Source: a bacterium (GTDB lineage Bacteria; Cyanobacteriota; Vampirovibrionia; Obscuribacterales; Obscuribacteraceae). From it: DNA of 8,409 bases. The position numbers were made by a program, and so were the translations under genes. The notes under the pieces were generated by a model. The model ran no database searches, was not told the DNA's origin, and worked only from the letters and a program-made list of their open reading frames with translations. The stretch covers positions 1-8,409 of the forward strand of contig JAUIJG010000225.1 of assembly GCA_030431355.1 (NCBI GenBank), written 5' to 3'. Positions 6,657 to 8,409 of the stretch are shown here, one piece after another. The number at the start of each line of letters is the position of its first letter. Position 1 is the stretch's first letter.

Positions 6657-6874
6657 TTCTCGATCCGGCTCACCTGGCAGGAAGAGCTGAAGGGTGCGCG
6701 GCTAAAATATTACTTATCCTTATTAATATCTGCAACATTGCCACCGAATTGAAGCTCCTGAATTGATTCGCATGCTGACTGCTTACAATCAGCATCCTCC
6801 TTCTTCATAGACGCACCGAGCTAAGGTACAGTACCTGGAGAGCAGGTGGGTTGGTTCTTTAAGCCGGTTTGCGC

Positions 6875-8392
6875 TTAGTTTTCGAACCAGTTCACCGAAT
6901 ATGGTTCCATATTCACATTTATCTGTTTTAGCTCTGTGTAGGCTTCAAGTCCATGGGGACCCAGTTCTCTACCCCAGCCGCTTTGTTTGTATCCGCCCCA
7001 GGGGCATTCGTTGTAAGTGCTGTGGTATCCGTTTATCCAGGTTATTCCGGCTCTCATACCGTTGATAACCCGGTGCGCTCTGGTTATATCGTTGGTGAAG
7101 ACCGCTCCGGCCAGACCATAGGATGTGTCATTCGCCAGCTTGAGAGCTTCCTCTTCGGTTGAGAAGCGCTGCATTACCACAACAGGACCAAATATCTCTT
7201 CCTGTACGATTCTCATATCCGGTCTGGTGTCACTGAATACGGTGGGGCTGACGAAATAGCCGTTGTCGAAGGACTTCCCTTGCAGGCTCTGTCCACCGGT
7301 CTCCAGCCGAGCACCTTCTCTTTGACCAATCTCGATGTAGTCCATGACCCTGGCTAATTGTTTGTCATTGACCAGAGGACCCATCTCTGTAGCCGGATCA
7401 ATACCAGGACCTACTTTGATCTTCTTGGCTCTTTCACAGAGGCGGTGTAAAAAGTCGTGGTAGATAGTATCTTCCACCACAAGTCTGGAACCCGCCGAGC
7501 ATACCTGACCTGCGTTGCAGTAGATTGCAAATAGCGCGTAGTCGACGGCGATATCCAGATCGAAATCTCCGAACACCACCATTGGTGACTTGCCTCCCAA
7601 CTCGAGGCTTACCTTTTTGAGGTTGGATAAAGCTGCTTGAGCTACGGCTTTCCCTGTTCTGACGCTTCCGGTAAAAGCCAATTTGTCTACTAGATTGCTC
7701 TCCGCAATTGTCTGACCCACAGTGGGACCATCACCTAGAACTAAGTTCACAACCCCGTTTGGAAGACCGGCTTCTTGTAGAAGTTCCGCCAGAACGATGG
7801 CTGTTAGCGGTGTGTATTCAGATGGTTTGAGAACACAGGTGTTACCGGCGCAGAGTGCTGGCGCAAGTTTCCAAACAGCCATGAGGAGCGGATAATTCCA
7901 AGGAATAATCTGGCCACAGACACCGATAGGCTCGCGCACCACTGATGTCACTGATGGTGCTGGTACTTCCACTGTATAGCCGGATGGCTTGGTGGCAAGC
8001 CCCGCATAGTATCTGAAACAAGCAGCCGCATCTTCTATATCGAAGACCGACTCTCGAATAGGCTTACCGCCATTAAGTGTTTCTATCTCTGCCAGCTCAG
8101 CGGCTCTCTTGTCGATAAGATCGGCTGTTTTAAAGAGAATGGCCGCCCTTTCGGAGGCGTTCATCTTTCTCCAGGGACCTTCATCGAAGGCTTTTCTTGC
8201 GCTGACAATCGCTTCTTCGACCAGGGACTGGTCCGCTTCTTGCACTTTAGCTAGAACTTTTCCATCGGCAGGATTGATCAGTTCTCGTTCGGAGCTGCCA
8301 TCACGAAAGTTGCCATCAATCCAGAGTTGCCATTTCCGGTCGAAATCGACCTTAGGTGCCGCCAAAGCTTGAGCCATCATCCGTGACCTCAT
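6875..8392 (-). CDS. NAD(P)-dependent aldehyde dehydrogenase, betaine-aldehyde dehydrogenase type
   Basis: Cytoplasmic enzyme that oxidises an aldehyde to its carboxylic acid with NAD(P)+. The 505 residues are the normal full length. Visible family motifs are PWNYP at 164-168 (N166 stabilises the oxyanion), VLKPSE at 187-192 (cofactor-binding K189), FTGS at 240-243, LELGGKSP at 263-270 (general base E264), GQVCSAGSR at 295-303 (nucleophile C298) and EEIFGPV at 398-404. The C-terminal PWGGYKQSG and GRELGPHGLEAYTELK stretches look most like BetB/GbsA betaine-aldehyde dehydrogenases. Substrate cannot be fixed from sequence alone, and no choline dehydrogenase, transporter or BetI is in view; other amino- or aliphatic-aldehyde substrates are possible. 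The ATG at 8392 lacks a clear ribosome binding site. AGGT lies suitably before the in-frame ATGs at 8380 and 8377, so the true protein may start four or five residues later. Only 17 bases upstream are visible. It is separated from the envelope cluster by 426 bases and probably unrelated in function. Confidence 0.93.
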   Translation of the reverse strand: MRSRMMAQALAAPKVDFDRKWQLWIDGNFRDGSSERELINPADGKVLAKVQEADQSLVEEAIVSARKAFDEGPWRKMNASERAAILFKTADLIDKRAAELAEIETLNGGKPIRESVFDIEDAAACFRYYAGLATKPSGYTVEVPAPSVTSVVREPIGVCGQIIPWNYPLLMAVWKLAPALCAGNTCVLKPSEYTPLTAIVLAELLQEAGLPNGVVNLVLGDGPTVGQTIAESNLVDKLAFTGSVRTGKAVAQAALSNLKKVSLELGGKSPMVVFGDFDLDIAVDYALFAIYCNAGQVCSAGSRLVVEDTIYHDFLHRLCERAKKIKVGPGIDPATEMGPLVNDKQLARVMDYIEIGQREGARLETGGQSLQGKSFDNGYFVSPTVFSDTRPDMRIVQEEIFGPVVVMQRFSTEEEALKLANDTSYGLAGAVFTNDITRAHRVINGMRAGITWINGYHSTYNECPWGGYKQSGWGRELGPHGLEAYTELKQINVNMEPYSVNWFEN

Positions 8393-8409
8393 AGATAGGG
8401 TATAAGCTA

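Larger units (their letters stand above)
6557..6874. other. Intergenic region between the aldehyde dehydrogenase gene and bamA
   Basis: This 318-bp stretch has no recognised gene. Apart from the promoter and dyad listed separately, it contains AGGTAC-A-GTACCT (6824-6836), a perfect 6-1-6 dyad. It also holds ATGCTGA/TCAGCAT (6772-6778 and 6789-6795), a 7-bp stem with a 10-nt loop and no T-run. A weaker second promoter candidate is TTGCAG (6735-6730) with TAATAT (6712-6707) at 17-bp spacing. A 32-codon minus-strand frame (6808-6710) begins MKKEDADCKQSAC and has only a weak GGTG before its ATG; it is not called as a gene. No intrinsic terminator was found after the aldehyde dehydrogenase. Just inside the bamA leader, GAATC, GATTC and GAATC occur in alternating orientation at 6527-6545. 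Confidence 0.6.

Noticed and set aside
6857..6877. TAAGC/GCTTA inverted repeat at the end of the aldehyde dehydrogenase gene as a terminator
   Set aside because: The stem is only five base pairs, includes the stop codon and lacks a T-run.
1..8409. CRISPR array, tRNA, rRNA, insertion sequence or phage module
   Set aside because: No spaced repeats, cloverleaf, transposase motif or long terminal inverted repeats were seen on either strand.

Overview
The window comes from a diderm (Gram-negative-type) bacterium of moderate G+C. Every gene I can support lies on the minus strand, so transcription runs from high to low coordinates. The core is an outer-membrane biogenesis cluster: a BamA/Omp85 assembly factor, an OmpH/Skp-type periplasmic chaperone, and the early lipid A enzymes LpxD and LpxC. 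The predicted BamA has only three POTRA domains plus a barrel, and it sits next to lpxC. Both features recall Cyanobacteria and their non-photosynthetic relatives (Melainabacteria/Vampirovibrionia, e.g. Obscuribacterales). That placement is an inference from gene order and domain count, not a database result.

Layout in transcription order: (1) 8392-6875, an aldehyde dehydrogenase of the betaine-aldehyde dehydrogenase type, metabolically unrelated to the rest. (2) 6874-6449, a long non-coding stretch with a good sigma70-like promoter (-35 TTGGCA, -10 TAAAAT) and several short dyads, leading into bamA. (3) 6448-4364, bamA, most likely from a GTG start. (4) 4252-3737, ompH/skp. (5) 3710-3667, a clear intrinsic terminator. 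(6) 3603-2470 lpxD and 2456-1605 lpxC, 13 bp apart. (7) 1565-62, a DUF4139-family gene with an apparent +1 frameshift at its 5' end: the signal peptide and the family's conserved N-terminal motif are in different frames. (8) 61-1, a short stem-loop and nothing else recognised.

Working together, LpxC and LpxD make the acylated UDP-glucosamine precursor of lipid A, OmpH/Skp escorts unfolded outer-membrane proteins across the periplasm, and BamA inserts them. The terminator suggests that bamA-ompH and lpxD-lpxC-DUF4139 are partly uncoupled transcription units. The DUF4139 protein has no assigned role; its place after lpxC, where Cyanobacteria usually carry fabZ and lpxA, makes an envelope role possible but unproven.

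I found no CRISPR array, rRNA, tRNA, insertion sequence or phage gene. Most of the window is conserved housekeeping material. The points most worth a second look are the DUF4139 frameshift, the terminator inside the envelope cluster, and the dyad-rich bamA upstream region.
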